Below the pieces are notes generated by a model. The model had not been told where the DNA came from. It worked only from the letters and a program-made list of their open reading frames with translations, and did no database searches. Shown piece after piece: positions 62,638 through 64,000 of a DNA stretch of 64,000 bases (positions are counted from its first letter, which is position 1; each line of letters opens with the position of its first letter). The position numbers and the translations under genes were made by a program. The stretch comes from an uncultured Kordia sp. (GTDB lineage Bacteria > Bacteroidota > Bacteroidia > Flavobacteriales > Flavobacteriaceae), in assembly GCF_947496985.1 (NCBI RefSeq), contig NZ_CANMEZ010000004.1, positions 62,001 through 126,000 on the forward strand, given 5' to 3'.

Positions 62638-64000
62638 ATGAAAACCAACCTATCTACGTTAACACTTCTTGTGTTGTCCATCATTTTGATGTGCTCTTGC
62701 AAAAGTGAAAAACCTACTGAAACAGATGATGAAACTAGTTTTTCGTTAGATTATGAAAAGTTTACTTTAGAAAATGGTCTTGAAGTTGTACTTCATGAAG
62801 ATCATTCGGATCCTATAGTTGCAGTAGCTACTTTGATGCATGTTGGTTCTAATAGAGAAAAGCCTGGAAAGACAGGATTTGCGCACTTTTTTGAGCATAT
62901 GGCATTTAATGATTCTGAAAATGTCCCAAGAGGTTCTAATAGAAAAATAATTCCACAATGGGGAGGCACGCGAAATGGTGCAACTTGGACAGATGGAACT
63001 ATATATTATGAAGTTGTGCCTAAAGATGCTTTTGAAAAAATTCTTTGGATTGATTCTGATCGATTAGGATACATGATCAATACAGTAACGACAGAAGCTT
63101 TGGAGCGTGAAAAGCAGGTTGTGAAAAATGAAAAGCGTCAGAGAAATGATAATGTTGCCTATGGTTTTACTTCTGAAGTGATTAAATCAAATTTATATCC
63201 TAAAAATCATCCGTATAATTGGGAGGTAATTGGTTCTTTGCCAGATTTGCAGGCGGCAACTTTAGAGGATGTAAAGGAATTTTACAATGAATTTTATGGG
63301 CCAAATAATGCAACATTAGTGATTGCAGGAGATATTGATATTGAAAAAACGAAGAAGTTGGTTCAAAAATGGTTTGGAGAAATTAAAAGAGGGAAAAATG
63401 TTGAGAAGATGAAGCCAATGCCGGTGACTTTGTTGGAAACTAAATCGTTGTACTTTGAAGATAACTTTGCAAAACTACCAGAAATCCGTATGGTATTTCC
63501 AACTGTTGAGTTGTATCATGAAGATCAATATGCGCTAGATGTTTTGGGAGAAGTACTTAGTGGAAGTAAAAAATCTCCATTATATAAGGAAATTGTTACC
63601 TCTAAAAAATTAGCGCCAAACGCAGATGCGTCGAATTCTAGTAGTGAATTGTCAGGAGAATTTGTATTCAGAGTCAGAGGGAATGCAAATGTTGATTTAA
63701 ATAAAGTAAAAGTAGCTATTGATAAAGCGCTTGTTGATTTTGAGCAAAATTTTGATGAGGCACAATTAAAAAGAATAAAAGCAAAACTAGAAGTTGCTTT
63801 ATATCAAGAGAATCAATCTTTGACAGATAAAGCATTTTTATTAGCAAATGGAAATGTATATGCTGACGATCCTGCACGTAAATTGAAAGATATAAAATAT
63901 ACAAATACGGTTACAAAACAAGATGTAATTAGGGTTTACAATACGTATATAAAAGATAAAAACTATGTAATGACTTCTTTTGTTCCGAAAGGACAAGCGA
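62638..64000 (+). CDS. M16-family metallopeptidase (pitrilysin-like), partial
   Basis: The frame is open from an ATG at 62638 to the right edge, so the C-terminus is missing. The visible 454 residues start with a lipoprotein signal (LMCSCKSEK). The M16 inverted zinc motif HFFEH lies near residue 83, and a Glu further on (about 158, in EREKQVVKNEKRQ) is the third ligand. The visible part covers the first two M16 domains; full-length members with this form are usually about 650-950 residues. It should degrade or process peptides in the periplasm. No partner is visible. Confidence 0.92.
   Translation, partial: MKTNLSTLTLLVLSIILMCSCKSEKPTETDDETSFSLDYEKFTLENGLEVVLHEDHSDPIVAVATLMHVGSNREKPGKTGFAHFFEHMAFNDSENVPRGSNRKIIPQWGGTRNGATWTDGTIYYEVVPKDAFEKILWIDSDRLGYMINTVTTEALEREKQVVKNEKRQRNDNVAYGFTSEVIKSNLYPKNHPYNWEVIGSLPDLQAATLEDVKEFYNEFYGPNNATLVIAGDIDIEKTKKLVQKWFGEIKRGKNVEKMKPMPVTLLETKSLYFEDNFAKLPEIRMVFPTVELYHEDQYALDVLGEVLSGSKKSPLYKEIVTSKKLAPNADASNSSSELSGEFVFRVRGNANVDLNKVKVAIDKALVDFEQNFDEAQLKRIKAKLEVALYQENQSLTDKAFLLANGNVYADDPARKLKDIKYTNTVTKQDVIRVYNTYIKDKNYVMTSFVPKGQA

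Overview
The window looks like chromosomal DNA of a marine flavobacterium (family Flavobacteriaceae, possibly near Kordia). This is inferred from AT-rich sequence, perfect Bacteroidetes -7 promoter boxes (TAnnTTTG) before several genes, secreted proteins carrying type IX secretion (T9SS) sorting domains of both the A and B kind, and flavobacterial versions of uvrA, glmM, aroB, aroC and ppc. The species is not proven. There is no rRNA operon, transposase, CRISPR array or prophage; one tRNA gene (Tyr) is present.

Layout. 0-4.4 kb: a partial sensor kinase-like gene facing an OB-fold/YceI/DUF5777 operon, then a Fur-family regulator facing a thioredoxin-reductase-like flavoprotein across two 25-bp palindromes. 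4.4-5.1 kb has no gene but holds nested inverted repeats and a strong terminator. 5-13 kb: uvrA, a T9SS-exported reprolysin-type metalloprotease and envelope proteins of unknown role. 13-26 kb: mostly housekeeping and envelope genes (alkD-like, gamma-glutamyltransferase, acpH, glmM, a lipid A-type acyltransferase, rhomboid protease, SGNH hydrolase, tRNA-Tyr, TlpA-like thioredoxin), with a fasciclin gene remnant at 13.6 kb. 26-33 kb: a large FAD/Fe-S oxidoreductase, an LpxH-like phosphatase, aroC and a dicarboxylate symporter. 33-39 kb: a same-strand run with a glutathione-synthetase-like ATP-grasp ligase, a rhodanese, an RDD protein, an N-formylglutamate amidohydrolase-family protein and a QEGLA-motif metallopeptidase.

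39.2-45.5 kb is the most unusual part. Two paralogous membrane-spanning TPR/AraC regulators are each followed by small secreted-peptide-like genes, seven in all. All seven have a short basic leader with a pattern like LxLxKxx(V/I)SxL and usually a GG or GKG, then a Cys-rich core with conserved Cys spacing. Five share a C-x-T-N-D-x-T signature. The cassettes have arisen by duplication, and their upstream operator-like sequences and terminators were copied too. They resemble ribosomally made, modified peptide precursors (class I lanthipeptide-type leaders), but no modification or export enzyme lies in the window.

45.5-64 kb: a T9SS type B cargo protein, two tandem alpha/beta hydrolases, a phosphoesterase, two AraC regulators, an XRE regulator facing an M14 peptidase through a cluster of TGTTTACA sites, an Lrp regulator, ppc, DUF983, DinB, aroB, proline dehydrogenase and the start of an M16 peptidase cut by the window edge.
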